A model generated the notes under the pieces. The model was not told where the DNA came from and ran no database searches. It saw only the letters and a list, made by a program, of their open reading frames with translations. A DNA stretch of 64,000 nucleotides from JBNKZU01 sp050301795 (GTDB lineage: Bacteria > Pseudomonadota > Gammaproteobacteria > Thiohalomonadales > Thiohalomonadaceae): assembly GCA_050301795.1 (NCBI GenBank), contig JBNKZU010000001.1, positions 1 through 64,000 of the forward strand, in the 5' to 3' direction. Positions 55,644-64,000 of this stretch are shown one piece after another. Position 1 is the first letter of the stretch; every line of letters starts with the position of its first letter. The translations under genes and the position numbers were made by a program.

Positions 55644-55904
55644 ATGACTCCAGAAGAGGTTCAAGCGCTCATAGCATCAGGATTACCTGATTGTGAGGTC
55701 AGGGTTACTGGAGATGATAGCCATTTTGATGTGACCGTAATCGGTGAGATCTTTGATGGAATGTCCAGAGTTAATCAGCAACGAACTGTTTATGCAACAC
55801 TCGGAGATCGCATCACCTCGGGTGAGATTCATGCAATTAATATTAATGCCTATACCCCTCCAGCTTGGGAGCAGGCTCAGAGGTTATCGGTAACGGTTTC
55901 CTGA
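55644..55904 (+). CDS. ibaG: BolA-family protein IbaG
   Basis: The 86-residue BolA-like protein has EVQALIASGLPDCEVRVTGD, then HFDVTVIGEIFDGMSRVNQQ and the C-terminal IHAININAYTPPAW. The TPPAW ending and the position upstream of murA fit IbaG (YrbA). BolA proteins partner with monothiol glutaredoxins in iron-sulfur and iron signalling. Confidence 0.94.
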   Translation: MTPEEVQALIASGLPDCEVRVTGDDSHFDVTVIGEIFDGMSRVNQQRTVYATLGDRITSGEIHAININAYTPPAWEQAQRLSVTVS

Positions 55905-55941
55905 ATCATAACAACTAATCCGGTCAAAATAATCGAGAACA

Positions 55942-57207
55942 ATGGATAAATTAATAATTACAGGCGGTGCAAGGCTTGATGGCGAGATTCGTATCTCCGG
56001 CGCAAAAAATGCGGCACTGCCGATCCTTGTTTCAACACTGTTACTGGATGAGCCGGTAACCATCTCAAATATTCCACATCTGCACGATATTACGACCACC
56101 ATGGAGCTTCTTGGGAATATGGGCGTCGGGCTGATTGTTGATGAAAAACTCAATATAGAGGTCGATAGCTCAACCATCAGTGCCTTTATCGCACCATATG
56201 AATTAGTGCGTACCATGCGAGCCTCAATTCTTGTGCTTGGACCACTATTAGCACGCCATGGTGAGGCGCATGTTTCACTTCCGGGTGGATGTGCGATTGG
56301 TTCACGTCCGGTTAATATCCATATTGATGGACTAAAAGCGATGGGCGCGGATATTAAGGTTGAAAACGGTTACATTGAGGCCACCACCCATGGCCAGCGT
56401 CTAAAGGGCGCCGATTTTACAATGGATATTGTGACCGTTACCGGTACCGAAAATCTTATCGCCGCTGCGTCGTTAGCTGATGGAACTACGACTCTCAGAA
56501 ATGCCGCAATGGAGCCAGAAGTGGTCGATTTGGCCAATTTCTTAAATACTCTCGGGGCAAAAATATCGGGAGCTGGAACCTCAGTGATCACAATTGAAGG
56601 TGTGGAACGGCTCAAAGGTGGTCAATATAGCGTACTGCCGGATCGTATCGAGACAGGAACCTATCTGGTTGCTGCCGCCATTACAGGCGGGCGGGTTAAG
56701 GTGAAGGATACCCGTCCTGATACGCTTAAGGTTGTCCTCGATAAACTTAAGGAAGCGGGTGCAGAGATTACAACGGGTGAAAACTGGATAGAGCTTGATA
56801 TGCATGGTCGCCGCCCTAAGGCTGTTAATGTGGTGACCAAGCCTTACCCTCAGTTTCCGACGGATATGCAGGCGCAGTTTACGGCACTGAATGCGATTGC
56901 TGAGGGTAGTGGTGACATTCAAGAGACCGTCTTTGAGAATCGGTTCATGCATGTGCAGGAGATGCAGCGTATGGGCGCAGAAATCACACTCCATGGAAAC
57001 ACCGCTACGGTTAACGGTGTTGAGAAGCTAACGGCGGCTCCGGTGATGGCAACAGATCTACGCGCATCCGCATCATTGGTTATTGCCGGACTGGTTGCGG
57101 ATGGTGAGACAGTGGTTGATCGCATCTACCATATCGATCGCGGATATGAGTGTATTGAAGAGAAATTGTTACAATTGGGCGCTAAGATCAAGCGAGTTCC
57201 CGGTTAA
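55942..57207 (+). CDS. murA: UDP-N-acetylglucosamine 1-carboxyvinyltransferase
   Basis: The 421-residue enzyme performs the first committed step of peptidoglycan synthesis. The N-terminal KLIITGGARLDGEIRISGAK, the catalytic loop HVSLPGGCAIGSRPV with Cys117 (fosfomycin target), and TKPYPQFPTDMQAQF are visible. Cys rather than Asp predicts fosfomycin susceptibility of the enzyme itself. hisG follows 22 bases later. Confidence 0.98.
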   Translation: MDKLIITGGARLDGEIRISGAKNAALPILVSTLLLDEPVTISNIPHLHDITTTMELLGNMGVGLIVDEKLNIEVDSSTISAFIAPYELVRTMRASILVLGPLLARHGEAHVSLPGGCAIGSRPVNIHIDGLKAMGADIKVENGYIEATTHGQRLKGADFTMDIVTVTGTENLIAAASLADGTTTLRNAAMEPEVVDLANFLNTLGAKISGAGTSVITIEGVERLKGGQYSVLPDRIETGTYLVAAAITGGRVKVKDTRPDTLKVVLDKLKEAGAEITTGENWIELDMHGRRPKAVNVVTKPYPQFPTDMQAQFTALNAIAEGSGDIQETVFENRFMHVQEMQRMGAEITLHGNTATVNGVEKLTAAPVMATDLRASASLVIAGLVADGETVVDRIYHIDRGYECIEEKLLQLGAKIKRVPG

Positions 57208-57229
57208 AAGTTCGAATAGCGGAAGCATT

Positions 57230-57874
57230 ATGAGTAATAGGTTAACACTGGCACTTTCCAAAGGGCGTATCTTTAAAGAGACACTGCCATTGCTTGCTCA
57301 CGCAGGAATAGTGCCGATTGACGATCCTGAAAAGAGTCGTAAATTAATCCTCGATACCAATCACGAGGAGATCAAACTGGTTATTATCCGCGCATCAGAT
57401 GTTCCGACCTATGTGGAGTATGGTGCCGCCGACCTTGGCGTTGCTGGAAAAGATGTGTTGATGGAACATGGCGGTGATGGACTCTATGAATTGCTGGATC
57501 TCCAGATTGCTAAATGTCGCCTGATGACTGCCGGACCTGTGAACATGCAGGATCCAAAAAAGCGTCTCAAGATTGCAACCAAGTTTGTTCACTCGACTCG
57601 TCGCTATTACGCTTCGCTCGGTCAGCAGGTTGAGATCATTAAACTCTATGGTTCAATGGAGTTGGCACCTTTAGTCGGTTTAGCTGATCGCATCGTAGAC
57701 CTGGTTGATACCGGCAATACCTTAAAGGCAAATGGTCTTGAACCTCTGGAGCATATCGCTGATATCTCTTCGCGCCTTGTCGTCAATAAGGCGTCGATGA
57801 AGATGAAACATCAGGAGATAAAAGCGTTCATTGAGAAGATCGCCGAGGCAGTGGCCTTGCAAAATCAGAAGTAG
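57230..57874 (+). CDS. hisG: ATP phosphoribosyltransferase, short form
   Basis: This is a 214-residue protein from the ATG at 57230; a longer in-frame reading begins inside murA. LTLALSKGRIFKETLPLLAH, VEYGAADLGVAGKDVLME, ATKFVHSTRRYYASLGQQVE and LVDTGNTLKANGLEPLEHI are typical. It lacks the C-terminal regulatory domain, so it is the short type that needs HisZ, which is not in the window. It starts histidine biosynthesis. hisD begins 7 bases after its stop. Confidence 0.97.
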   Translation: MSNRLTLALSKGRIFKETLPLLAHAGIVPIDDPEKSRKLILDTNHEEIKLVIIRASDVPTYVEYGAADLGVAGKDVLMEHGGDGLYELLDLQIAKCRLMTAGPVNMQDPKKRLKIATKFVHSTRRYYASLGQQVEIIKLYGSMELAPLVGLADRIVDLVDTGNTLKANGLEPLEHIADISSRLVVNKASMKMKHQEIKAFIEKIAEAVALQNQK

Positions 57875-57881
57875 ATTAGCT

Positions 57882-59180
57882 ATGAATATCACAAGACTTG
57901 ATACATCCGAACCCACATTTTGGGACAGCTTAGAGACCTTGCTTGCATGGGATGGTGTTTCCGATGAGCAGGTCAATAGCACCGTTAAGGAGATCATCCA
58001 GCAGGTGCGTCAACGTGGTGATGCAGCGGTGCTGGAATATACCAATCGCTTTGATCGCATGAATGCGAATTCAATCGCAGAGCTAGAGATCCCACTAGAA
58101 CGACTTAATGCGGCACTTGATGCCATTCCTGATGATCAACGTGTTGCTCTTGAGCTAGCAGCGGAACGGATCCGTAGTTATCACCAGCGTCAGAAACAGG
58201 AGTCCTGGAGCTATACCGAAGCCGATGGCACTCTGCTCGGTCAACAGGTTACCCCACTTGATCGCGCCGGACTTTATGTCCCTGGTGGCAAGGCCGCCTA
58301 TCCATCATCAGTTTTGATGAATGCGATCCCGGCAAAGGTTGCCGGAGTCAATGAATTAATCATGGTGGTTCCTACCCCTGATGGCGAGGTGAATGATCTC
58401 GTGCTTGCTGCTGCGGCTGTTTCGGATGTCGATCAGGTCTTTGCTGTTGGTGGGGCGCAAGCGGTTGCTGCTCTGGCTTATGGAACCGAATCTATTCCGA
58501 AGGTTGATAAGATTGTCGGCCCCGGAAACATCTATGTCGCTACAGCCAAAGGCATGGTTTTTGGTGCGGTGGGTATTGATATGATTGCCGGCCCGTCTGA
58601 GATCCTGATTGTGTGCGACGGCAAAACCGATCCCGACTGGATTGCGATGGATCTATTCTCTCAGGCAGAGCATGATGAGGACGCACAATCGATCCTTGTC
58701 TCCCCTGATGGTGATTTTCTGGAGCAGGTGGCTCTAAGTATTGAAAAGCTGTTACCGACCATGGAGCGAAAGGGCATTATTGAAGTTTCACTGAAAAATC
58801 GCGGTGTGCTTATCAAAGTGGCCGATATGGATGAGGCTGTGACCGTTGCTAATGCGATTGCTCCTGAGCATCTGGAGTTATCCGTTGAGGATCCGGTTAT
58901 GATGGCTCCCAAGATTCGTCATGCAGGTGCGATCTTTATGGGTCGATATACCGCTGAGGCTTTAGGTGATTATTGTGCCGGGCCTAACCATGTTCTTCCC
59001 ACATCCAGGACTGCGCGTTTTTCGTCACCACTTGGCGTATACGATTTTCAGAAGCGATCCTCGCTGATAATGTGTTCAGCACAAGGTGCATCAGCGCTGG
59101 GTAAAACCGCATCAGTCTTTGCCCGGGGCGAGGGGCTAACCGCCCATGCCCGCTCGGCAGAGTATCGGATTAAGTCGTAA
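57882..59180 (+). CDS. hisD: Histidinol dehydrogenase
   Basis: This is a 432-residue enzyme from the ATG at 57882. Motifs include PLDRAGLYVPGGKAAYPSSV, VGGAQAVAALAYGTESIPKV, IAGPSEILIVCDG with nearby QAEHDEDAQS (zinc ligands), and APEHLELSVEDP. It converts histidinol to histidine. hisC usually follows in related genomes, but here a convergent signalling gene follows. Confidence 0.98.
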   Translation: MNITRLDTSEPTFWDSLETLLAWDGVSDEQVNSTVKEIIQQVRQRGDAAVLEYTNRFDRMNANSIAELEIPLERLNAALDAIPDDQRVALELAAERIRSYHQRQKQESWSYTEADGTLLGQQVTPLDRAGLYVPGGKAAYPSSVLMNAIPAKVAGVNELIMVVPTPDGEVNDLVLAAAAVSDVDQVFAVGGAQAVAALAYGTESIPKVDKIVGPGNIYVATAKGMVFGAVGIDMIAGPSEILIVCDGKTDPDWIAMDLFSQAEHDEDAQSILVSPDGDFLEQVALSIEKLLPTMERKGIIEVSLKNRGVLIKVADMDEAVTVANAIAPEHLELSVEDPVMMAPKIRHAGAIFMGRYTAEALGDYCAGPNHVLPTSRTARFSSPLGVYDFQKRSSLIMCSAQGASALGKTASVFARGEGLTAHARSAEYRIKS

Positions 59181-59218
59181 GTAAAAACCTTCAGCAAGCG
59201 TTGGTGCGATCAGCACAA

Positions 59219-61495
59219 TCAATGTAGATAATTGAGCTGCTTTTGGGTGATGGCATCGTTGACAATCGTTGTCAGCACCTCTGACTGAATATCCTTAGAG
59301 AAGAATTTGTATACTGCGCCAGAGTTAACAGCGCTTTGGGCTGTTTCTGCGTCCGTCTGTGCAGTAACGAGTATTCTAATGGTTTCAGGGTAGAGTGATT
59401 TGATGTGACTTAGAAAATCAAGCCCTAGCATCTCTGGCATACGGTTGTCACAAATCACAACATCAATAGTATGGTTTGCCAGAATTGTAAAGGCATCATT
59501 CACATTGCTACTGGTGTAAATGGAGAACTCTTTCTCATCAAATATCGAAGAAAGGGCGAGCAGCGATATCTTCTCATCGTCAACAATCAAAATGGATGGT
59601 TTGGCATTAATCTGATGATGTGAAACGACCCATTCGGGTATGGTTGTATTTTGAAGGATATGACTAATGGATTCACTATCGACAGGCTTGCTAAGCAGGT
59701 AACCTTGCATCTGATTGCAGTTGTGACGTCTTAGGTAGCTGGCTTGGTCGGTTGTTTCAACCCCCTCAGCAAGAACGCTCATATTCAGGTTATGCCCCAT
59801 CGAGATAATCGTATTGATGATCGCGGCTTGTTCAGGATCAGTTGTGATGTTGCTGACAAATGATTTATCGATCTTTAGTTTATTAAACGGAAATTTTTGT
59901 AGATATGCCAAAGATGAATATCCGGTACCAAAATCATCCATCGCCAGGTTTACGCCAAGTGCCCGGACAGTTTTAAGCGTATTGATCGCTTGCTCAGTAC
60001 GTTCGAGTAACATGCTCTCTGTAACCTCAAGTTCGAGATATCCTGGATCGAGGTTATATTTATTTAACGCATTGGTAACCGTTCTCACTAACAAGGGGGA
60101 GTGTAGCTGATGAGCCGAGAGGTTCACGGCAATAGTTATCGGTTGCAGACCAGCGTTCTGCCATGCTTTGTTCTGTTTGATGGCCTCTAATAGTACCCAC
60201 TCGCCAATCTCATCAATGAGTCCAGATCGTTCAGCAATCGGAATAAAATGATCGGGCGGGATTAGTCCAAACTCAGGATGTCTCCAGCGAATCAGTGCTT
60301 CAACACCAGTGATCTTTCCGGTGACCATCGAAAGTTGGGGCTGATATAGGACATAGAACTGTTGCTTTTGTAGTGCGGATCTTAACTCTTTCTGGATTGA
60401 TAGATTTCGTGAGATCGCAGTGGACATTTTTGCATCGTAGTAACAAATGGTAGAGCCGCCCTCTTTTTTAGAGCCTGAAAGCGCTGTATTGGCATTGATA
60501 ATTAATGCCTCAGGGGTTACCGCATCATCTGGATAACGTGAAATGCCAACACTAAAGTTGATATATAATTCATGATCATCAATCCGATACTCACCTGCGA
60601 TATAGTTAAATAACCGTTCAATCGCGTAGTAATCACCACTGTTAGTTGATTCATTTTTAAGGATGATTAAAAACTCATCGCTACCCAGATGTGCAAGATG
60701 ATCGGTTGTTCTAAGGTGTCGTTTCAAATTCTCTGCAATGGAGATAATGAGTTGATCACCTGCCTCGTATCCAAGCGTATCGTTGATCTCGTTGAAGTCG
60801 TTGACATCAAGATAGGCGACAGAGATTGTGGCCCCCTCACGACTAGCGGCGGCGATCTCTTTGCACAATATGGGTTCAATAAGCTTACGATTGGGTAGGT
60901 CAGTTAATGGATTATGTGTTAATAGATGATCGTTTCTTTCAATCTCATTCAAATACTGCTTGTTTAAATCCTGGATCGATTTTATCGAAAGGTTAAATAG
61001 TGATGGTAGTAGCAGTTGTCCCAGCATTAGCGCAAATGAAATCTGAGGGTGGATAAACCATGCCCCGCTAAGCATTAATGCCGCATTAAAACCGGCGAAG
61101 GTGAAGATTGACGAGAAAAAATGGAATGTGAATCCGTAGCTTATGCCGTAACTAATAGATATCCACAGCATTAATGGGTAGATAGCAAACCCATTTGTAC
61201 CATAGATATATGTGATAGCACTTAAGAAGGCGGTATCAATAATCAGTATCAGGTAGCGACGTAAAACCGGTTTGTTTCTTGAGGTTATTGTCCATACGGC
61301 ATAAGCCCCAGAGATCAGCAGATAATAGAGACTGATATTGATGACTAATTTGGTATGCGTGTTTTCAGGTTCAAATATGTTGTGGTAAAACAGCAGGGTG
61401 AAGAAGAATATGGCTGCGATAATAGTCCGAACGATAACCTGCCGTTTCTCCTTGGCGATATCTTTATCCGTCAATAGCTCGGGTAATCTGTTCAA
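59219..61495 (-). CDS. Membrane GGDEF-EAL protein with C-terminal receiver domain
   Basis: The 758-residue protein has about five or six N-terminal membrane helices (residues 20-165), a GGDEF domain whose motif is GSDEF (HLGSDEFLIIL) and whose start is HNPLTDLPNRKL, and an EAL domain with VEALIRWRHPEFG, NLSAHQL and MDDFGTGYSSLAYLQ (Mg-binding Asp pair). A REC domain at about 635-750 (ILIVDDEKISLL, DVVICDNRMPEM) carries the phospho-Asp. GSDEF probably abolishes or weakens cyclase activity, while the EAL residues look intact, so phosphodiesterase activity is likely. A receiver at the C terminus is unusual; no partner kinase is adjacent. Confidence 0.93.
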   Translation of the reverse strand: MNRLPELLTDKDIAKEKRQVIVRTIIAAIFFFTLLFYHNIFEPENTHTKLVINISLYYLLISGAYAVWTITSRNKPVLRRYLILIIDTAFLSAITYIYGTNGFAIYPLMLWISISYGISYGFTFHFFSSIFTFAGFNAALMLSGAWFIHPQISFALMLGQLLLPSLFNLSIKSIQDLNKQYLNEIERNDHLLTHNPLTDLPNRKLIEPILCKEIAAASREGATISVAYLDVNDFNEINDTLGYEAGDQLIISIAENLKRHLRTTDHLAHLGSDEFLIILKNESTNSGDYYAIERLFNYIAGEYRIDDHELYINFSVGISRYPDDAVTPEALIINANTALSGSKKEGGSTICYYDAKMSTAISRNLSIQKELRSALQKQQFYVLYQPQLSMVTGKITGVEALIRWRHPEFGLIPPDHFIPIAERSGLIDEIGEWVLLEAIKQNKAWQNAGLQPITIAVNLSAHQLHSPLLVRTVTNALNKYNLDPGYLELEVTESMLLERTEQAINTLKTVRALGVNLAMDDFGTGYSSLAYLQKFPFNKLKIDKSFVSNITTDPEQAAIINTIISMGHNLNMSVLAEGVETTDQASYLRRHNCNQMQGYLLSKPVDSESISHILQNTTIPEWVVSHHQINAKPSILIVDDEKISLLALSSIFDEKEFSIYTSSNVNDAFTILANHTIDVVICDNRMPEMLGLDFLSHIKSLYPETIRILVTAQTDAETAQSAVNSGAVYKFFSKDIQSEVLTTIVNDAITQKQLNYLH

Positions 61496-61667
61496 TCCAT
61501 TAACTCTCCATAGTGATCGTGAACCCTGTTACCGCCACACCTAGGTGATGGTCAATCCATAATTACGATGAATGACTTATAAATATAGTTCAAATATCGG
61601 TAAATAATATAAGACCTATAATATATACGGGTTTCGAGTAACACTTTGAACTATAGCACTTTTCTTT

Positions 61668-61692
61668 AAAATGATACAAGTTGAATCATTTT
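61668..61692. repeat. Inverted repeat AAAATGAT/ATCATTTT
   Basis: Two 8-base arms pair perfectly around a 9-base loop. A terminal AAAA/TTTT means it could act as a weak bidirectional terminator or a protein-binding site in the spacer upstream of the GGDEF-EAL gene. Confidence 0.55.
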
Positions 61693-61869
61693 GGTGGAAT
61701 TCTCTGAAAAGATCAGGGTGATCTCTCATAACAAACAGGCGAAGTCCTCCCGTTTTTTGTGCCAATGCGTGGAGAGCCAGATGCGATACCACTGGCAATG
61801 ACAACATCTTCAATCTTTCTTTAAATATTTATCAGGATTCAGAAGGGTGTCTTGGTTGTGTTAATGCAA

Positions 61870-61878
61870 TGGTATACT
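61870..61878 (+). promoter_or_regulatory. Possible extended -10 promoter of rsmA
   Basis: TGG directly before TATACT gives an extended -10 element about 35 bases upstream of the rsmA start. No good -35 box sits at standard spacing, as is usual for extended -10 promoters. Confidence 0.45.
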
Positions 61879-61913
61879 TCATCGCTTTTGATAGATGTGT
61901 GGATAATTAAACA

Positions 61914-62726
61914 ATGAGTGCTTCGTCGTTATCACCCCACCACAGACCCCGTAAACGCTTTGGTCAGAACTTTCTTCATGATCAAACCGTTATCGATCGG
62001 ATTATTGCCTCACTATCACCTTTGGCTACAGATACGATTGTCGAAATTGGTCCTGGTTTAGGTGCGTTAACAAAACAGTTGATCGCCTCTACCGGCTCGA
62101 TTCATGCGATAGAGATTGATCGCGATCTGGCGGCGATGTTACGACAAGAGTTTAGTGAACAGCAGTTATCACTCATTACCGAGGATGCCTTGAAGTATGA
62201 TTTTTCATCGTTGTCTGATAAGCGCCGATCACTTCGCATTGTAGGTAATCTTCCGTATAACATCTCAACGCCATTGATCTTTCATCTATTAAAAACCGCG
62301 CCAATCATTATCGATATGCATTTTATGCTGCAACAGGAGGTTGTGGATCGTCTTGCCGCGCCTCCAGGGAACAAGACCTATGGTCGCTTAAGTGTGATGG
62401 CACAGTTTTATACCAAGGTCGAAAAACTCTTTACAGTGCCTCCTGGCGCCTTTAATCCACCACCTAAGGTCTATTCTGCTGTGGTTAGAATGACTCCACA
62501 TTCACAACAACTTGATGTTGGTTCGGTGAGCCACTTTGAGCGATTAGTGGCTCAAGCCTTTTCGCAACGGCGTAAAACATTGCGTAATACACTTAAAGGG
62601 CTGGTCTCTGATGATGTCTTTAGTGCTGCCAAGGTTGATCCATCCCGTCGTTGTGAAACCTTATGTCTGGAAGAGTTTTCGTTATTAAGTCAGCTTAGTT
62701 TTAAGGAGTCGACAGATGACAAATGA
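61914..62726 (+). CDS. rsmA: 16S rRNA (adenine(1518/1519)-N6)-dimethyltransferase
   Basis: The 270-residue KsgA-type methyltransferase has RKRFGQNFLHDQTVIDRII, the SAM motif IVEIGPGLGALTKQL, the catalytic IVGNLPYNISTPLIFHLL and FSQRRKTLRNTLKG. It dimethylates two adenines late in 30S assembly. It overlaps the next gene by 11 bases. rsmA and apaG are commonly near each other, as here. Confidence 0.98.
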   Translation: MSASSLSPHHRPRKRFGQNFLHDQTVIDRIIASLSPLATDTIVEIGPGLGALTKQLIASTGSIHAIEIDRDLAAMLRQEFSEQQLSLITEDALKYDFSSLSDKRRSLRIVGNLPYNISTPLIFHLLKTAPIIIDMHFMLQQEVVDRLAAPPGNKTYGRLSVMAQFYTKVEKLFTVPPGAFNPPPKVYSAVVRMTPHSQQLDVGSVSHFERLVAQAFSQRRKTLRNTLKGLVSDDVFSAAKVDPSRRCETLCLEEFSLLSQLSFKESTDDK

Positions 62727-63210
62727 TGTCCTTCTTTGTGGCGATATAAACCTGGATGACTACGCCTCATTGATTGGGAGGTATGGGCTTACACTTAAAA
62801 TAGTTGACGATGATCAACCGATACCCGGTAGCTGGTTTGGTGATCCTGAAGCTGGAATTATTGCTCGTCAGGTCTATGTCCGTACAGATACGCCGGTACA
62901 CTCGGCGTTTCATGAAACATGTCATTTAATCTGTATTGATGAAGAGCGACGCAAACAGCTCCATACCGATGCCGGCGGAGATTATGATGAGGAGAATGGT
63001 GTTAATTATCTTCAACTCACACTTTCAGATTATCTTCCTCAAATGGGTCGGGAGAAGATGTTTAACGATATGGATCGTTGGGGATATACCTTTAGACTAG
63101 GATCATCGAGAGCATGGTTTGAAAATGACGCAGAGGATGCCAGAGCATGGTTGATACAACATCAGCTAATTAATGAGCAGGGAGAACCCACATGGCAATT
63201 GCGGAAATAG
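62716..63210 (+). CDS. Conserved protein with a HETCH (HExxH-type) motif
   Basis: The 164-residue cytoplasmic protein carries HSAFHETCHLICIDEERRK, with HETCH fitting HExxH zinc sites. The downstream acidic patch GGDYDEENGVNYLQ might supply another ligand. The C-terminal half is rich in Trp and Asp (MDRWGYTFRLGSSRAWFEND). No signal peptide is seen. Its start overlaps rsmA by 11 bases, which implies coupled expression. I do not recognise a named family. Zinc peptidase activity is possible but not shown. Confidence 0.75.
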   Translation: MTNDVLLCGDINLDDYASLIGRYGLTLKIVDDDQPIPGSWFGDPEAGIIARQVYVRTDTPVHSAFHETCHLICIDEERRKQLHTDAGGDYDEENGVNYLQLTLSDYLPQMGREKMFNDMDRWGYTFRLGSSRAWFENDAEDARAWLIQHQLINEQGEPTWQLRK

Positions 63211-63353
63211 ATAGGAATCGTGTCCAATAATTAAGAGCAATATTTATTCACATCTTCACCTTGAACAACGTGGTTTGAATGCTAACCTTTGATCATTGAA
63301 CGACTAAACACTTTAAACTGTGATTATCCCTGTTGACGTTGTAGGAGGTGAAT

Positions 63354-63734
63354 ATGTCAAGTAGCCATTGTCAACTTGATGTTGAGGTCGATACCCGCTA
63401 TCTAGAAGAGCACTCCGAGCCTGAATATCATCGTTATGTTTTTAGCTATACCATTACCATGATCAATAAGGGTAGCCTTCCTGCAAAACTGTTAACACGG
63501 CATTGGTTTATCACCGATGGTGATGGTAAAACTCAGGAGGTCTTCGGGGAGGGTGTTATTGGTGAACAGCCTCATCTTCATCCAGGTGAGAAATATCAGT
63601 ATTCAAGTGGAACAGTATTAGATACACCATTTGGCGTGATGGAAGGGAGCTATCAGATGATTACCGATAATGGAATTCATTTTGATGCGAAGATTCCGAT
63701 GTTTTCATTAACCACGCCATTTCAGCTCAATTAA
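63354..63734 (+). CDS. apaG: ApaG domain protein
   Basis: The 126-residue protein starts at the ATG at 63354, which has a perfect AGGAGG five bases upstream. It is a beta-sandwich with YVFSYTITMINKGSLPAKLL, RHWFITDGDGKTQEVFGEGV, and PHLHPGEKYQYSSGTVLDTP. ApaG is widespread, was linked genetically to cobalt resistance, and has no settled function. Usual partners rsmA and apaH are close in other genomes; apaH is not seen here, and a methyltransferase gene follows at once. Confidence 0.96.
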   Translation: MSSSHCQLDVEVDTRYLEEHSEPEYHRYVFSYTITMINKGSLPAKLLTRHWFITDGDGKTQEVFGEGVIGEQPHLHPGEKYQYSSGTVLDTPFGVMEGSYQMITDNGIHFDAKIPMFSLTTPFQLN

Positions 63735-64000
63735 GTGACACTAAAATATAGCTATACCCTTATCGCACCTCTATACGATTTACTCATTGAGAAGGCGACA
63801 ATTGCTCCACGAAAAAGAAGTCTCAAATCGCTCGACCATAAAGGAATCGATAAAGTATTGATTGCCGGTATTGGAAGCGGGTTAGATATTCCGCATCTAC
63901 CAACCGGAATCCAATATACAGGGATAGATTTGACCCCGGCAATGATTGCGCGCGCTCAATCCAAGATTGGTCATCATGATATTGTTCTACAGCAAGGAGA
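63735..64000 (+). CDS. SAM-dependent methyltransferase, truncated by window end
   Basis: A GTG directly follows the apaG stop and the frame is open to the window end. The residues LIAPLYDLLIEKATIAPRK and VLIAGIGSGLDIPHLPTG are the start of a class I methyltransferase. GIGSGLD is the SAM-binding motif I and YTGIDLTPAMIARA is motif II. Its substrate cannot be told. Only about 88 codons are visible. Confidence 0.82.
   Translation, partial: MTLKYSYTLIAPLYDLLIEKATIAPRKRSLKSLDHKGIDKVLIAGIGSGLDIPHLPTGIQYTGIDLTPAMIARAQSKIGHHDIVLQQG

Larger units (their letters stand above)
61496..61913. other. 418-base AT-rich intergenic region
   Basis: This lies between the divergent GGDEF-EAL gene and rsmA. It contains an 8-bp perfect inverted repeat, a GATCA/TGATC palindrome (61711-61723), the rsmA promoter, and a minus-strand frame of 65 codons (61616-61813). 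I cannot assign that frame to a known family. No tRNA or riboswitch pattern was seen. Confidence 0.7.

Noticed and set aside
59181..59218. Possible terminator between hisD and the GGDEF-EAL gene
   Set aside because: A short GGTGC/GCAC pairing exists but the stem is weak and lacks a T-tract.

Overview
The window reads as the chromosome of a free-living Gram-negative gammaproteobacterium. The evidence is Pseudomonas-like gene order (maf-rng-yhdP-nitrilase-darP; ptsN-hpf-rpoN-lptBAC-kdsCD; mlaD-ibaG-murA-hisG-hisD), a full set of LPS-transport genes, a pilus-type chemosensory kinase, a FimV-like protein and AmpD/AmpE. GC looks to be in the mid-40s percent by eye. The genus cannot be determined. 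No rRNA, tRNA, CRISPR array, prophage or insertion sequence was recognised.

Layout. 1-4.2 kb: the end of a ChpA/PilL-type chemosensory operon, with a hexanucleotide Glu-Pro repeat in the kinase linker, then a di-heme cytochrome c. 4.2-8.7 kb (minus strand): an activated-methyl-cycle operon metK-ahcY-metF-rsmE, with a clear S-adenosylhomocysteine riboswitch between metK and ahcY. 8.8-16.2 kb: an accessory surface/secreted block. It holds a 1.6-kb-residue lipoprotein built of Ig-like and Trp-rich repeats, a small exported protein of unknown function, and a lipoprotein with a zinc-protease motif. 16.2-22.8 kb: nadC, FKBP isomerase and an AgcS symporter on the minus strand. Diverging from them are two paralogous DUF1538-like membrane proteins with a P-II-like protein and a CBS protein, then ampD-ampE. 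22.8-28.2 kb: pepN, beta-carbonic anhydrase, a zinc-ribbon protein and a PAS/sigma-54-type activator.

28.2-28.6 kb holds the most novel-looking unit. The activator gene faces an array of TGACA half-sites, a well-spaced -24/-12 promoter, and a 33-residue single-membrane-helix peptide followed by an intrinsic terminator. 28.7-43.8 kb (plus strand): leuS, lptE, holA, proA, a fimV-like gene, nadD, rsfS, rlmH, maf, rng, yhdP, a small exported protein and a nitrilase. 43.8-54.5 kb (minus strand): darP, a regulatory PTS set (HPr, EIIA-Man, RapZ, a divergent HprK, PtsN), hpf, rpoN, lptB/A/C, kdsC/D, an HMA protein, a YrbG-type exchanger and mlaA. 54.6-59.2 kb (plus): an uncharacterised protein, mlaD, ibaG, murA, hisG (short form), hisD. 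59.2-64 kb: a GGDEF-EAL-receiver protein (minus), then rsmA, a HETCH-motif protein, apaG and a truncated methyltransferase gene.

Most of the window is ordinary housekeeping sequence. The accessory interest lies at 8.8-16.2 kb, 19.0-21.3 kb and 28.2-28.6 kb, with smaller oddities in leuS (compositional mosaic), hprK (lost signature), the fimV-like start codon and the reduced mla locus.
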